50,199 nt of DNA from Candidatus Peribacter sp. GTDB taxonomy: Bacteria; Patescibacteriota; Gracilibacteria; Peribacterales; Peribacteraceae. Both the position numbers and the translations under genes were made by a program. Positions 7,247-16,129 of this stretch are shown piece after piece; the stretch's first letter is position 1; each line of letters starts with the position of its first letter. A model generated the notes under the pieces. The model had not been told where the DNA came from and searched no databases. It saw only the letters and a program-made list of their open reading frames with translations. Location: NCBI GenBank assembly GCA_018652955.1, contig JABIBA010000014.1, forward strand, positions 1-50,199, given 5' to 3'.

Positions 7247-7795
7247 ATGGACGCCAAGCTTATCGAAGAAACTGTCGGCAACTTGCTTAAGGAGCTAGAG
7301 CTCCCATTTGATTCTATTACCGTAGAAGAACGTGAGGATATGACCCATGCAGAGATTACCTCTTCTATGGCTAGCCGTATCATTGGTTGGCATGGAGAGA
7401 CACTGAATTCTATTCAGCATCTTGCGAAGTCTATTATTCGCCAGCAAGGGAAGCTCGAGCGTAGCCCGTTTTTGGTTCTCGATGTTGATGGCTACCGCGC
7501 CTCTCAGGAAGAAAAGGTAAAGAAGATCGCATCTGCAAAAGCTGACTTTGTCCGTCGTAGTGGAAGCCGCGTGGCTCTTGCTCCGATGAGTCCGTACTTC
7601 CGTCGCATTGTGCACTTGTATGTTGCCAACACTCCAGAGCTCTCAGATCTTACAACAGAAAGTAGCGGAGACGGAGACTACCGACAGGTTGTGCTACGAC
7701 TCAAAGATGAAGCTGCAAAAATACAAGATGGCGAAGAACTTGCTCCGGTGATCGTCGAAAGTACAGACGATGGACTCGCAAACTTAGATATCTAG
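7247..7795 (+). CDS. jag: Jag/KhpB-type RNA-binding protein (KH-R3H)
   Basis: A 182-aa protein of the SpoIIIJ-associated family (Jag, also called EloR or KhpB), cytoplasmic RNA-binding proteins linked in Firmicutes to cell elongation and peptidoglycan synthesis control. The KH core is SRIIGWHGETLNSIQHL (about residues 43-59), followed by an R3H domain with RRIVH and NTPELSDLTTESSGDG. The family's long N-terminal Jag domain is absent, as in short forms. It is not next to yidC/rnpA, where it often lies, but stands alone after hup. TATTCT lies 12 nt before the ATG, so any leader would be only a few bases. Confidence 0.9.
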   Translation: MDAKLIEETVGNLLKELELPFDSITVEEREDMTHAEITSSMASRIIGWHGETLNSIQHLAKSIIRQQGKLERSPFLVLDVDGYRASQEEKVKKIASAKADFVRRSGSRVALAPMSPYFRRIVHLYVANTPELSDLTTESSGDGDYRQVVLRLKDEAAKIQDGEELAPVIVESTDDGLANLDI

Positions 7796-7813
7796 CGCCT
7801 CTTTCTTCTAATC

Positions 7814-7849
7814 CACCCGGCGTCGCGCTAACAGCGCTATGCCGGGGTG
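7814..7849. other. nested stem-loop between convergent genes
   Basis: CACCCGGC (7814-7821) pairs with GCCGGGGTG (7841-7849), one base bulged, around an inner GCGCT/AGCGC stem. It lies between the ends of jag and the minus-strand Cys-rich gene. With no T-run on either strand, a terminator role is only possible. Confidence 0.4.
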
Positions 7850-7879
7850 TCACGGCGTAGTCGTAGACGAAGCCGGATA

Positions 7880-10534
7880 TTAGCGACGTTTACGTCTGAT
7901 CCATCCTATCCCCGCAGCCGCACCTGCGCCTATTACTGCTACCGCTGCAGGACCAGTATCTCCTATAGGTGCTTGCTTAGCGATGAGCGGTTGTAGCTGT
8001 GCAAGTGGAAGTTGATACGGAAGTTGGTTGTAGCTTGGAATCTGAGGGAATCCAACTTGGCTGTATGGATTGGCAAATTGATTGGACTGCGTTGTTGCTT
8101 GTGCTGCTACTTCTGTAGGAGCAGATTCTTCGAATGCAATTTGTGTTGGCTCCTCTTGTTCTTTTCTGCAGAAGCGGTCGCATCCGTCTTTACTCAATCT
8201 GTTGCCGTCATCACAAGTTTCTGAAGAGTCGAGGACGCCATCTCCACAACGGGCAGTATGGCAATTGGGTCTACATAATGCATCAGGAGAGGTGGAGTTT
8301 TGAGTTCCTTTGTCACACTCTTCTCCAGCGTCTACGGTACCGTCACCACAGGTCGTAGATAAGAAGAGGCAGTTCAAACAACCAAACGGAAGGCTGCTGT
8401 CATGCGTAGATGACTCACACTGTTCTCCAAGTAGAGACTGCACGACGCCATCGCCACAGATTCCAATTTCAAGAAGACAGGTCGTATTACAACCATCGCC
8501 GTCTCTGCGATTACCATCATCACACTCCTCTTGCTCTTCTAGAGCACCGTTACCACAGATTGATGCTGCTGCGACGAGGGTTTCCTCTGCAAGTACAGAC
8601 GCAGAAGAAGAGCTACTACTCTCCTCATTTACTAGCACCAGCTGTAACAATGATGACGCTGAACTCTGGGCAACAATAGTGCGCTTAAAGGAAGATGATG
8701 CGATGCTAATTCGTGAGAAAGAAAAGGAAGAGGAAGATGGAGTAACAGAGAGTACCGAAGACTCAGCCGAAGAGGATGGAAGTGCAAGAGAAGTAGCGGA
8801 GGATGATGAAGATGAGGAAGAAAATGACGATGAGGAAGAGGAAGAGGAAGAGGAACTCAATGGCGTAGATGACAAAAGAGATAGCAAAGACGATGAAAAG
8901 ACAGATGAGGCAGTGGAGCTGATGTTGGTTGAGGAGTTGATATCGGTGGAGGAGACAGTGGTCGTGGAAGTGGTAGTGGCAGAAGAAGCAGAAGGGGAAG
9001 ACGTGTCTTCTGAAACTACTGATGCAGATGAAGGAGATATAGAAGCGGAACTATTTCCTCCTCCCTGATCTCCTCCTTGGTCTTCACCATCATCATTTTC
9101 TCCTCCACACGTGAAACCCGTTGACAAACGAACTGCAACACACTGACAGGTAAAAGGATCTATCGTAAAAGAGTTATGCGCTATTGGCGTACCATCTGGG
9201 CAGAGCTCAGGCTGTCCAACACCACAGAGTGGTGCAGGAAAACACCGAGGGCCACCACCACCATTTGTACCATCGTCTTCGTCCTGAGGTAGTGGACATA
9301 GGTCTGATATACAATTTCCGCGACAGCAATTAGGCTTGCTAGCCCCTGTTCCACATTCATCACTCTCCATGCATTGCTCATAGCATTCTAATGATTCTTC
9401 ACCGCCTCCGCCGCCGCCCTCTCTTCGCAGATCACATTCGCATACACAATCTGCAACACAGCTCTCGATAAAGTCCTCCTGTTCTGCAACGCCGTCAAAT
9501 TCGTATTCATCAGATGAGTCTCGGCAATCAGATCTGCAGCTTGCAGTAAAGTTAGCTGATGAGACTGTTGGACCATCGTCAGCACATTCATACAGCGAAA
9601 CGCACTTTTTACCTATCAAGTGCTTGTCCGACGCGCATGGTGCACACACCACTTTTCCAGCATCATTTCTTTGCCATATTTTTGGCCCCTTGCAGATACA
9701 TGGACATACAGCTTTTCGTGGATTCTTTGGTATGCCACCTAATGCAGTGCAATCTACCGGTGGAATATCTTTTGCGATAAGCATCGAGGCCAACAAGTTA
9801 TTTGGAGGAAATTGCGCAATATCATCTGGAAAAATCTCTTCATCATCTTCCAGAGGAGAGCACACCACATTCGTGCAGTCTTCATTGCACAGAGACATAG
9901 GGTCTGAATTATCGAATCCTAAATCACACTCTTCAAAACCTTCTACTTTGCCATTTCCACATACAAAAGCCTCACAAGCATCTCCAATACCATTGTAATC
10001 TTCATCCTCTTGTCCTGGATTTGCGACATCCGGACAGTTATCCGAGCTTGCACATACCTTATCGTTATCGGTGTCTTTGCAATAATCACTAGAGCAAGCG
10101 CTGGTCTCACACTCAGACCGTGAAGGCCATGAGCCCAATGAAGGATCACATTCTGCAGATCCTGATGTGCTCGAACACGCGTCGCACTCTACTTCTTCTG
10201 GTGACCAGCATTCATTGGAGGTGTCGTCATTACAACACACCATAAGATAGTCATACTCATCACAGTTATAATCTGGATTCTCCATATTCTCATTGCATCC
10301 ACCTTTTTCAACAAATTTACCCCAATCACATTCAAGATCAAGATGATCGCTGCACCTGAATTCTTCACTAAGACACTCGGCACTACAACCATCTCCACTT
10401 GTAGTATTGCCATCGTCGCACTCTTCCTGTCCATCTATAAAATTATTTCCACACAGTGGCCCACACTGCGCTACACACTCTGCCTCTATACTGGCTTTAC
10501 TCTGGCTGCCATACCACCAATAGGAAGTATGCAC
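7880..10534 (-). CDS. large Cys-rich surface protein (DUF4215 and thrombospondin type-3 repeats), N-terminus apparently missing
   Basis: An 884-aa extracellular-type protein. Near the N-terminus are DUF4215-like repeats (CGNNFIDGQEECDDGN) and a thrombospondin-like calcium repeat (DNCPDVANPGQEDEDYNGIG). Long Cys-rich stretches follow, then a poly-Ser/Thr linker of about 150 residues, four more CGDG/CGNG...ECDDGN repeats, and a C-terminus GDTGP, hydrophobic segment, RRKRR that resembles a wall- or membrane-sorting signal. The best start is GTG 10534, but the frame stays open and protein-like upstream (DQVCPADG) to a TGA at 10627-10625 without a start codon or signal peptide. The 5' end is therefore probably truncated or frameshifted; an atypical gene lies directly upstream. 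Confidence 0.7.
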   Translation of the reverse strand: MHTSYWWYGSQSKASIEAECVAQCGPLCGNNFIDGQEECDDGNTTSGDGCSAECLSEEFRCSDHLDLECDWGKFVEKGGCNENMENPDYNCDEYDYLMVCCNDDTSNECWSPEEVECDACSSTSGSAECDPSLGSWPSRSECETSACSSDYCKDTDNDKVCASSDNCPDVANPGQEDEDYNGIGDACEAFVCGNGKVEGFEECDLGFDNSDPMSLCNEDCTNVVCSPLEDDEEIFPDDIAQFPPNNLLASMLIAKDIPPVDCTALGGIPKNPRKAVCPCICKGPKIWQRNDAGKVVCAPCASDKHLIGKKCVSLYECADDGPTVSSANFTASCRSDCRDSSDEYEFDGVAEQEDFIESCVADCVCECDLRREGGGGGGEESLECYEQCMESDECGTGASKPNCCRGNCISDLCPLPQDEDDGTNGGGGPRCFPAPLCGVGQPELCPDGTPIAHNSFTIDPFTCQCVAVRLSTGFTCGGENDDGEDQGGDQGGGNSSASISPSSASVVSEDTSSPSASSATTTSTTTVSSTDINSSTNISSTASSVFSSSLLSLLSSTPLSSSSSSSSSSSFSSSSSSSSATSLALPSSSAESSVLSVTPSSSSFSFSRISIASSSFKRTIVAQSSASSLLQLVLVNEESSSSSSASVLAEETLVAAASICGNGALEEQEECDDGNRRDGDGCNTTCLLEIGICGDGVVQSLLGEQCESSTHDSSLPFGCLNCLFLSTTCGDGTVDAGEECDKGTQNSTSPDALCRPNCHTARCGDGVLDSSETCDDGNRLSKDGCDRFCRKEQEEPTQIAFEESAPTEVAAQATTQSNQFANPYSQVGFPQIPSYNQLPYQLPLAQLQPLIAKQAPIGDTGPAAVAVIGAGAAAGIGWIRRKRR

Positions 10535-10646
10535 ACCGTCCGCAGGGCATACTTGATCAAGATAACTATCATCTCCAGTGTACGGATATAGTGAGTGTGC
10601 TCGGTGAGGATCAAGTCCTCTTAGTCAACAAAGGGTCGTAACACGG

Positions 10647-10994
10647 CTACTCCAGTTTCGGAGCCGTTTTCGGAATCGCGCTTTCGATCGTCGAGCCAGC
10701 GGTGACGGCAATCGGAACGGCAGTGATAACTGCACCTCCGGATTCCGTTGCCTGCACATTCGATGCGATGCGATTCTTCTTGGCAGCATTTTCGCTCTGG
10801 CGAAGGACGGAGACAGCGTCGGAACCGACAATGGCGGCATCATTTGAAATTGCCTCCGTGTCGTTAGCGGCATGCGTCACAAACGTTTTCTGCGCTGCGC
10901 TCTTCTTGGCAGCTTCTGCTTTCGTCGTTGTCGTTGCAACCAGGATCAAGGCGACAGCCACGATCGGGATTGCAAAAGTCTTCAGCTTCTTCAT
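10647..10994 (-). CDS. small secreted protein, atypical composition
   Basis: A 115-aa protein I do not recognise. It starts MKKLKTFAIPIVAVALILVA, a typical signal peptide, followed by a Lys/Ala-rich and then Ala/Thr/Val-rich mature part without cysteines. The start at 10994 is preceded by AGAAGGA at 6 nt, a clear Shine-Dalgarno sequence unlike most neighbours. A TTGACA (11122-11117) lies about 120 nt upstream, implying a long, hairpin-rich leader (GACCCC/GGGG, GGGC/GCCC). It appears richer in G+C than the surrounding genes. It ends about 110 nt before the truncated-looking Cys-rich gene on the same strand. Function unknown. Confidence 0.6.
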   Translation of the reverse strand: MKKLKTFAIPIVAVALILVATTTTKAEAAKKSAAQKTFVTHAANDTEAISNDAAIVGSDAVSVLRQSENAAKKNRIASNVQATESGGAVITAVPIAVTAGSTIESAIPKTAPKLE

Positions 10995-11191
10995 CACATG
11001 TCCTTCTGGGCATAGCCCATTAGTCGACCCCGAGGGGCCAGGTTCAAAAAAAGATCTTGACGACAACAGTCACAGGCCTACGCGAAAGGCTACTGCTCGT
11101 TGCAACTCTCTGTTGATGTCAAAGACCTAACTGCAAAAAACTTTACTCCTTCTATTTATACATAGTCAAGGAAAGTAGCGATGTGGTTTAT

Positions 11192-12274
11192 TTAGCTCTT
11201 GCTTGCGGATTTAAGCTCTTCAAATAACTTCTTTTCTTGGCGTGAAAGCTTTTTGGGTATGTCTATGCGTACCGTTACGTACTGATCTCCTAACCTCGAA
11301 GAATTGAGCTGTGGTACTCCTTTTGATTTTAGACGCATCACTTGAGAGGCTTGTGTGCCTGCGGGAATTTTGAGTGTGACGTCACCATGTACTGTCGGCA
11401 CTGAAACTTCTGTTCCGAGCACTGCATCGACTACCGAAATAGAAACTTCTGATCGAATATCTGTTCCATCTCGCACAAAGCGCCTGTCGTCGACTACCTG
11501 CACAATGACAAACAAATCTCCTGCAGGTCCGCCGAGTTTCCCTGCATTTCCTTGGCCGGTGACACGCAATGTTTGTCCGTCATCTATGCCTGGTGGAATA
11601 TCGAGTTTCAATTCTGTCTTCTCTCGCTTTACTCCTTCTCCGCTGCAATTCTTACACGGATTTTCGGGTACTTTTCCGGCTCCCTGGCAATTCGCACACT
11701 GTACAGCCTGCTGCACAACACCAAAAAATGACTGTGCCGATCTTGTCACTTGTCCGGTCCCGCTACATTCAGAACAGGTTTTTACCTCACCACCTTTTGC
11801 ACCAGATCCACTACAGTCATTACAGGAGACAATTTTTTCTATGGCGATTGTTTTTTGTGCGCCGCTCACAACTTCTGCAAATTCAATGCTGATACGAACC
11901 TGTAAATCTGACCCTCTATTATTTGGACGTCCTCGTCCTCTTCCACCTCCTCCACCACCAAAGAAACTCGAGAAGATGTCACCGAGATCTCCCATATCCC
12001 CTTGTTGGAATCCCGAAAAATCAAACCCACCAAATCCTTGTCCTCCTCCTCCAGGCCCTCCAGCAGAGCCAAACGTATCGTATTGCTGCCTGCGTTTTGG
12101 GTTTCCGATGACCTCGTATGCCTCATTGATTTCTTTAAACTTCTGCTCGGCTGTCTTGTCTCCTTTATGCTTATCAGGATGCCACTCTTTCGAGAGACTC
12201 CTATATTTCTTTTTGATATCGCTTTCAGACGCAGATTTATCAATGCCGAGGGTTTCGTAGTAGTTTTTGGACAT
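11192..12274 (-). CDS. dnaJ: chaperone DnaJ
   Basis: A 360-aa type I Hsp40 that delivers unfolded clients to DnaK and stimulates its ATPase. The J domain contains HPDKHKGD, followed by a Gly/Phe-rich linker (GGPGGGGQGFGGFDFSGF), the zinc-binding region with four CxxCxGxG units (CNDCSGSG, CSECSGTG, CANCQGAG, CKNCSGEG), and the C-terminal substrate-binding domains. The start is placed at MSKNYYETLG (12274); an upstream in-frame extension is translated from a repeat. TATCCT lies 12 nt before the ATG. dnaK and grpE are not in the window. Confidence 0.96.
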   Translation of the reverse strand: MSKNYYETLGIDKSASESDIKKKYRSLSKEWHPDKHKGDKTAEQKFKEINEAYEVIGNPKRRQQYDTFGSAGGPGGGGQGFGGFDFSGFQQGDMGDLGDIFSSFFGGGGGGRGRGRPNNRGSDLQVRISIEFAEVVSGAQKTIAIEKIVSCNDCSGSGAKGGEVKTCSECSGTGQVTRSAQSFFGVVQQAVQCANCQGAGKVPENPCKNCSGEGVKREKTELKLDIPPGIDDGQTLRVTGQGNAGKLGGPAGDLFVIVQVVDDRRFVRDGTDIRSEVSISVVDAVLGTEVSVPTVHGDVTLKIPAGTQASQVMRLKSKGVPQLNSSRLGDQYVTVRIDIPKKLSRQEKKLFEELKSASKS

Positions 12275-12296
12275 GAGCTCTGGGAGAGGATACTGG

Positions 12297-12379
12297 AAAA
12301 TGTGATTTGTGATTAGTAATTTGTGATTCGTTCTACTACTTCTCTCCTTGATCACTAGTCACCAATCACTAGTCACTTT
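12297..12379. repeat. GTGATT-rich hairpin element, copy A
   Basis: Several GTGATT/GTGACT units in one arm (about 12297-12330) face the complementary ATCACT/GTCACT units in the other (about 12350-12379), giving an imperfect hairpin of about 30 bp. A relative lies at 19488-19559. Each is just upstream of a minus-strand gene (dnaJ, popT). Confidence 0.6.
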
Positions 12380-12434
12380 GGTGAATGTATTGCATAATGA
12401 TATAAAATCATGAGCATGAAAAGGGGTTTTCTGC

Positions 12435-12440
12435 TATAAT
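12435..12440 (+). promoter_or_regulatory. leaderless -10 of the calcium-repeat protein gene
   Basis: Perfect TATAAT preceded by TGC (extended -10), ending 6 nt before ATG 12447. No Shine-Dalgarno sequence. Confidence 0.65.
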
Positions 12441-12446
12441 AACCTG

Positions 12447-13478
12447 ATGGTTCACATAAATACACACACAACGAGGAAGGCACTTCAGCACGCTACTGCT
12501 GTGCTAGGGACACTATCGCTCGGACTTGTTGTCTACGGATTTTCTCAAGGAGGCTTTGAAAACTTGGAAGCAAGACTTCTCCCAAAAAGCCAAACTCATC
12601 AGACAGAGTGGGTGACAATTACTGCAAGACAAGTGATGTCAGGGGCTACCATTCCTGCTGATCGCAATGTTATCGTGCACATTCCTGAAGAAATTACGCG
12701 CATTTCACGCAAAGTATTGTTTGGGCGAAGAGGAGATGACGGACTCAACGGTATGAAAGGTATTCGCTACTGGGGATACTGCTTCCCACAAAACATTCAC
12801 GACTCAAGCAATAATGTTCGCAGGGGATTCCCTGGAGACTTGTTCCTTTCGGAGGCAGAACGCGAATTCCGTCGTCAGGAGCTAATTGCTCAGCGAAGAC
12901 GTACATTCTCTATCTTCGATAATCTCACTACAAAAGACTTAAATGAAACACAAAACAGGTTACAATCTCGCATTCGCCATCAGGTAGAAATCTTTACGGG
13001 TGGAAATACCTGCTTTGTCATGACCGAGAAATCTATTCCTGTTGGAGCGGACTTTGATGGTGATGGGCTCAATAACTCACTCGAACGTGGATATGGTTCT
13101 GATAATAAAAATCCTGATAGTGATGGAGACGGTATTACTGATGGACTTGAAGTGTTCCGCCTTGGATCGCACCCTACCAAACGTGACTCTGATGGTGACG
13201 GGATTATCGATGGTGTTGAGGATGCCAACCGTAACGGTCGCTTTGAACCTGGAGAAACCAGTCCTATAGAGTGGGATACAGACCGCGATGGTCTCTGTGA
13301 TGGTCTCTGCAAGGTAAACAAGGGTCAAGACCTCCGTGGAGAGGACAAAAACCTCAACGGTATCTACGAACCTGATGCTGGTGAATATGACCCTAGAACT
13401 ACAGATAGTGACGGAGATGGGGTATTTGATGAACATGAGGTATTCCTCTGTGTTCTCGGAGGTGGTGATGATTGTTAA
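12447..13478 (+). CDS. secreted thrombospondin type-3 (calcium-binding) repeat protein
   Basis: A 343-aa protein with an N-terminal hydrophobic segment (AVLGTLSLGLVVYGF) that should act as signal or anchor. The N-terminal half is unrecognised. The C-terminal half has at least five Asp-rich calcium loops of the DxDxDG type (DFDGDGLNN, DSDGDGITDG, DSDGDGIIDG, DTDRDGLCDG, DSDGDGVFDE), as in thrombospondin type-3 and OmpA-linker proteins. There are a few cysteines. It is probably extracellular and calcium-stabilised. The next gene starts 28 nt after its stop, and that gene's -35 overlaps this stop codon. Confidence 0.8.
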   Translation: MVHINTHTTRKALQHATAVLGTLSLGLVVYGFSQGGFENLEARLLPKSQTHQTEWVTITARQVMSGATIPADRNVIVHIPEEITRISRKVLFGRRGDDGLNGMKGIRYWGYCFPQNIHDSSNNVRRGFPGDLFLSEAEREFRRQELIAQRRRTFSIFDNLTTKDLNETQNRLQSRIRHQVEIFTGGNTCFVMTEKSIPVGADFDGDGLNNSLERGYGSDNKNPDSDGDGITDGLEVFRLGSHPTKRDSDGDGIIDGVEDANRNGRFEPGETSPIEWDTDRDGLCDGLCKVNKGQDLRGEDKNLNGIYEPDAGEYDPRTTDSDGDGVFDEHEVFLCVLGGGDDC

Positions 13479-13500
13479 AAAGCTCTTATTCCTGTATAAT
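13472..13500 (+). promoter_or_regulatory. leaderless promoter overlapping the upstream stop codon
   Basis: TTGTTA (13472-13477) spans the stop of the previous gene, followed by a 17-nt spacer, perfect TATAAT (13495-13500), and 6 nt to ATG 13507. Confidence 0.7.
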
Positions 13501-13506
13501 AATTCG

Positions 13507-14088
13507 ATGACAACAAAACTAACACTCGTAACGGCACTCATGGTTCTGATGACACCAGCAACAGCACTTGCATACTTAAACCCTGACGAAGTACTGCTGA
13601 GTCGCGAACTTTTCTTGCCACCAACAGCACGTGAAGCACAAGCGCGTACCGCTCTTCAGTCTGGAGAATCTGCTGCACGTCGTGACCGCGAACAGGATCG
13701 TGCATTTGAATTGCAACACCCCGTAGTAGAGGAGCCTTTGCTTCCTGCTGCTCCAGAGCCACAGCAACAGTTTGGCTTCCCTCAAGGTGGTTACTTTGTT
13801 GTTCCAGGAACTGCACAAGGTGGTATTCCACAGGGACTCTTTGGTGCTGCACCTCAAGCAGGACTTGCTGATAGTGCAAACCTCGAACTGCTTCGCACGA
13901 TGCGCTTGCTCTCTCGTGTAAACCAGAACCAAGGAGGATCAAACATGAACCAAATGTTGCACTCCTCTGCAGATGACCTTGCTCCGACAGGTGCAGGAAG
14001 TATTCTTGCTGCCAGCCTCATGCTTGGAGCAGTGTTCTACACAATCCGCAAAGCTGGAAAATCTGAAGCACAAATCCGCACGTTCTAA
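13507..14088 (+). CDS. secreted protein with sorting-signal-like C-terminus
   Basis: A 193-aa protein with a signal peptide (MTTKLTLVTALMVLMTPATALA), a charged central region rich in Arg, Glu and Ala, then a Pro/Gln/Gly-rich stretch (PEPQQQFGFPQGGYF). The C-terminus runs LAPTGAG, a hydrophobic span, and a basic tail (RKAGKSEAQ), which resembles a sortase-type or related surface-sorting signal. The start is chosen at 13507 because the promoter fixes it and the signal peptide begins there; the frame is open further upstream only inside the previous gene. The function is unknown, but it is probably surface-anchored. No sortase gene is in the window. Confidence 0.7.
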   Translation: MTTKLTLVTALMVLMTPATALAYLNPDEVLLSRELFLPPTAREAQARTALQSGESAARRDREQDRAFELQHPVVEEPLLPAAPEPQQQFGFPQGGYFVVPGTAQGGIPQGLFGAAPQAGLADSANLELLRTMRLLSRVNQNQGGSNMNQMLHSSADDLAPTGAGSILAASLMLGAVFYTIRKAGKSEAQIRTF

Positions 14089-14198
14089 GAAGAATCGGAA
14101 CTGGACTTAGCCCTAAGATAAGCCATTTTTGTATTATTATAATTTTAAAGCTCCTCGAAGCACACGCAGCTGCTAATTTTTTGGTACTGTAGTTGCCT

Positions 14199-15836
14199 AT
14201 GAGACCGCTTTCACTCTCTGGCAAGCTTTGGTCGCTCCCAGAGCACACCGAGGCTCTCAACGCCTCTCACGTACTACTGCGCCTACTTACGGAGCGTGGT
14301 ATCGCAGAAGATGCAAAGCTCGTCCCTCCGACGATCTATCCTGATATGCAAAAATCTGTGGATCGTATTCGTCACGCGGTCGACCACAAAGAGATGATTG
14401 GAATTTTTGGAGACTATGATTGCGATGGTGTGACCGCAAGTGCACAACTTGTTCGGTACTTTCGCAGGCAGAACACTGAAGCCTACGTGCGCCTTCCACA
14501 TCGTGTACGTGATGGGTATGGACTGAAAAGTTCTATTGCCCAAGAAATTATCGATGCAGGAGTGAAGCTTCTTATTACGTGTGATACGGGAATTGCATCA
14601 GTGGAAGAAATTGCCATGCTCGAAGACAACGGCATCGATGTTATTGTTACCGACCACCACAGCGTGCACGAGGAGCTTCCAAAAGCTTTCGCACTCATTC
14701 ATCCGATAGTAAGCACACATCCGCTGCCACACCCCTCTGGATCTGGTGTTGTCTTCGCTCTTATCTGTGCCCTAGAAGATGGAAAGTGGAGTGCCATGTA
14801 TGAAGACATCGCTCTTGCGATGCTTGGCACAGTCGGAGACTTGGTAGAACTCAAAGGGCACAACCGCACACTCGTCCAACAGGGACTTAAAGCGTTTGCA
14901 AAAATTGAACACGGTCCTCTAGCGGATTTGCGTGATCGATGCGTCTCCAAAGACGCAACAATACGTTCTACGGATATTGCCTTCCGCGTCGCTCCCCGCA
15001 TCAATGCTGCAGGAAGAATGGCAGAGGCAGACATTGCACTGAGTGCATTGCTTGATGGAGGAGACGCACTCGAAAAAATTAGCCTGCTCAACGAACAGAG
15101 ACAAGACATTACACGGTCACTGCTTTCTGCTGTTGTAGAAGACTGCGAAGGAGGAGAGCAGCCCCCGTTGATTGCGCGTGTTAGTACAGAGTATCCACAT
15201 GGCATAGTTGGGCTTATTGCCGGAAAGCTCACAGAGCATTTTGGTAAACCCAGTCTTGTTGCGCACAGTGATGGAGAGACCTGTACGGCATCGCTGCGCA
15301 GTCCGGCGTGCTATAACATTGCCGAGGGCCTTGGTCGCAGCGCAGATCTTCTGATAAGTTTTGGAGGGCACGCACAGGCAGCAGGATGCACATTCGCAAT
15401 GAAAGACTATGAGGCGTTGCGCAGTCGATTGATAGAAGATGTACGCGCACATACAGATGAACAGTACCTCGTTCCAACACTGACTATTGATGCTGTGCTC
15501 GATGCCAAAGACATCACAGAAACATTCTGCGAAAAACTGCACATGCTCGAACCGTTTGGACAAGGAAATGCTGAACCACTTTTCGTACTACCAAATGTCA
15601 CACTGCAAGATGCTCGTGCCTGCGGTAAGGACCTAACACATTTACAAGCACGTATCTGTGGCATTAAATCTATCGGATTTGGCTTGGCACATTTGGCGCA
15701 AGGCAAAGAGAAGTTAGACGTCGTGTGTCGCATCGGTATTGATGAATGGAATGGCAAGAAACAACCTCAGCTCTTTATAACCGATATAGGAACAAACATT
15801 GTGGCACAAAAAAAGGCGCACATCCGTACGCCTTAG
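14199..15836 (+). CDS. recJ: single-stranded-DNA-specific exonuclease RecJ
   Basis: A 545-aa 5'-3' ssDNA exonuclease acting in recombination and mismatch or base-excision repair. DHH-family motifs are complete: D72/D74/D76 in FGDYDCDG, D130 in CDTG, D152-H153-H154 in VTDHHS, and the DHHA1 motif GGHAQAAG. Start ATG 14199, preceded at 8 nt by TACTGT with an upstream TGG (extended -10), giving a leaderless arrangement; a TTG two codons upstream is less likely. The end of the gene doubles as the terminator hairpin for the convergent XRE gene. Confidence 0.96.
   Translation: MRPLSLSGKLWSLPEHTEALNASHVLLRLLTERGIAEDAKLVPPTIYPDMQKSVDRIRHAVDHKEMIGIFGDYDCDGVTASAQLVRYFRRQNTEAYVRLPHRVRDGYGLKSSIAQEIIDAGVKLLITCDTGIASVEEIAMLEDNGIDVIVTDHHSVHEELPKAFALIHPIVSTHPLPHPSGSGVVFALICALEDGKWSAMYEDIALAMLGTVGDLVELKGHNRTLVQQGLKAFAKIEHGPLADLRDRCVSKDATIRSTDIAFRVAPRINAAGRMAEADIALSALLDGGDALEKISLLNEQRQDITRSLLSAVVEDCEGGEQPPLIARVSTEYPHGIVGLIAGKLTEHFGKPSLVAHSDGETCTASLRSPACYNIAEGLGRSADLLISFGGHAQAAGCTFAMKDYEALRSRLIEDVRAHTDEQYLVPTLTIDAVLDAKDITETFCEKLHMLEPFGQGNAEPLFVLPNVTLQDARACGKDLTHLQARICGIKSIGFGLAHLAQGKEKLDVVCRIGIDEWNGKKQPQLFITDIGTNIVAQKKAHIRTP
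15808..15834 (-). terminator. terminator of the XRE gene, within the recJ end
   Basis: AAGGCG (15813-15818) and CGCCTT (15829-15834) form a 6-bp stem. Read on the minus strand it is followed by seven T, a rho-independent terminator for the gene ending at 15855. Confidence 0.7.
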
Positions 15837-15854
15837 TTAAAGATTCACTATTGC

Positions 15855-16079
15855 CTATACTGGAACCAATGTTCCCTCCATTGCGAACACTTCGACAATA
15901 GGATTTTCGAGTGCTGCAGAAATTTTAAATGCGAGAAGTACAGATGGGTTTGTATCCCCACGTTCGATACTCATAATAGTCTGACGACTAACACCAGTTC
16001 TCAGTGCGAGCTCCTCTTGAGTCATAGACTTTTCGAAGCGGAGACGGCGAATACTATTTTTGAGAACGGCTGTTGGCAT
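15855..16079 (-). CDS. XRE-family transcriptional regulator (HTH only)
   Basis: A 74-aa single-domain helix-turn-helix protein. The recognition region is MTQEELALRTGVSRQTIMSIERGDTNPS, and the rest completes a five-helix Cro/CI fold like the short YozG/YvaO-type regulators. No ligand or dimerisation domain is fused. A canonical promoter with a leader of about 50 nt precedes it (16130-16157), unlike the leaderless neighbours. Its target is unknown; uppP lies upstream on the same strand. Confidence 0.9.
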   Translation of the reverse strand: MPTAVLKNSIRRLRFEKSMTQEELALRTGVSRQTIMSIERGDTNPSVLLAFKISAALENPIVEVFAMEGTLVPV

Positions 16080-16129
16080 GAGTGTGAGTGGAAATTAAAA
16101 GTAAAAAATTGTTTCCCTTTGGTTGGTAG

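Noticed and set aside
8310-9068. Long plus-strand ORF rich in Glu and Asp
   Set aside because: It is the antisense reading of the poly-Ser/Thr linker of the Cys-rich surface protein; no promoter and no independent motif.
11355-12260. 301-codon plus-strand ORF opposite dnaJ
   Set aside because: Pro- and Cys-rich antisense shadow of the Gly-rich and zinc-binding parts of dnaJ, which is unquestionably coding on the minus strand.
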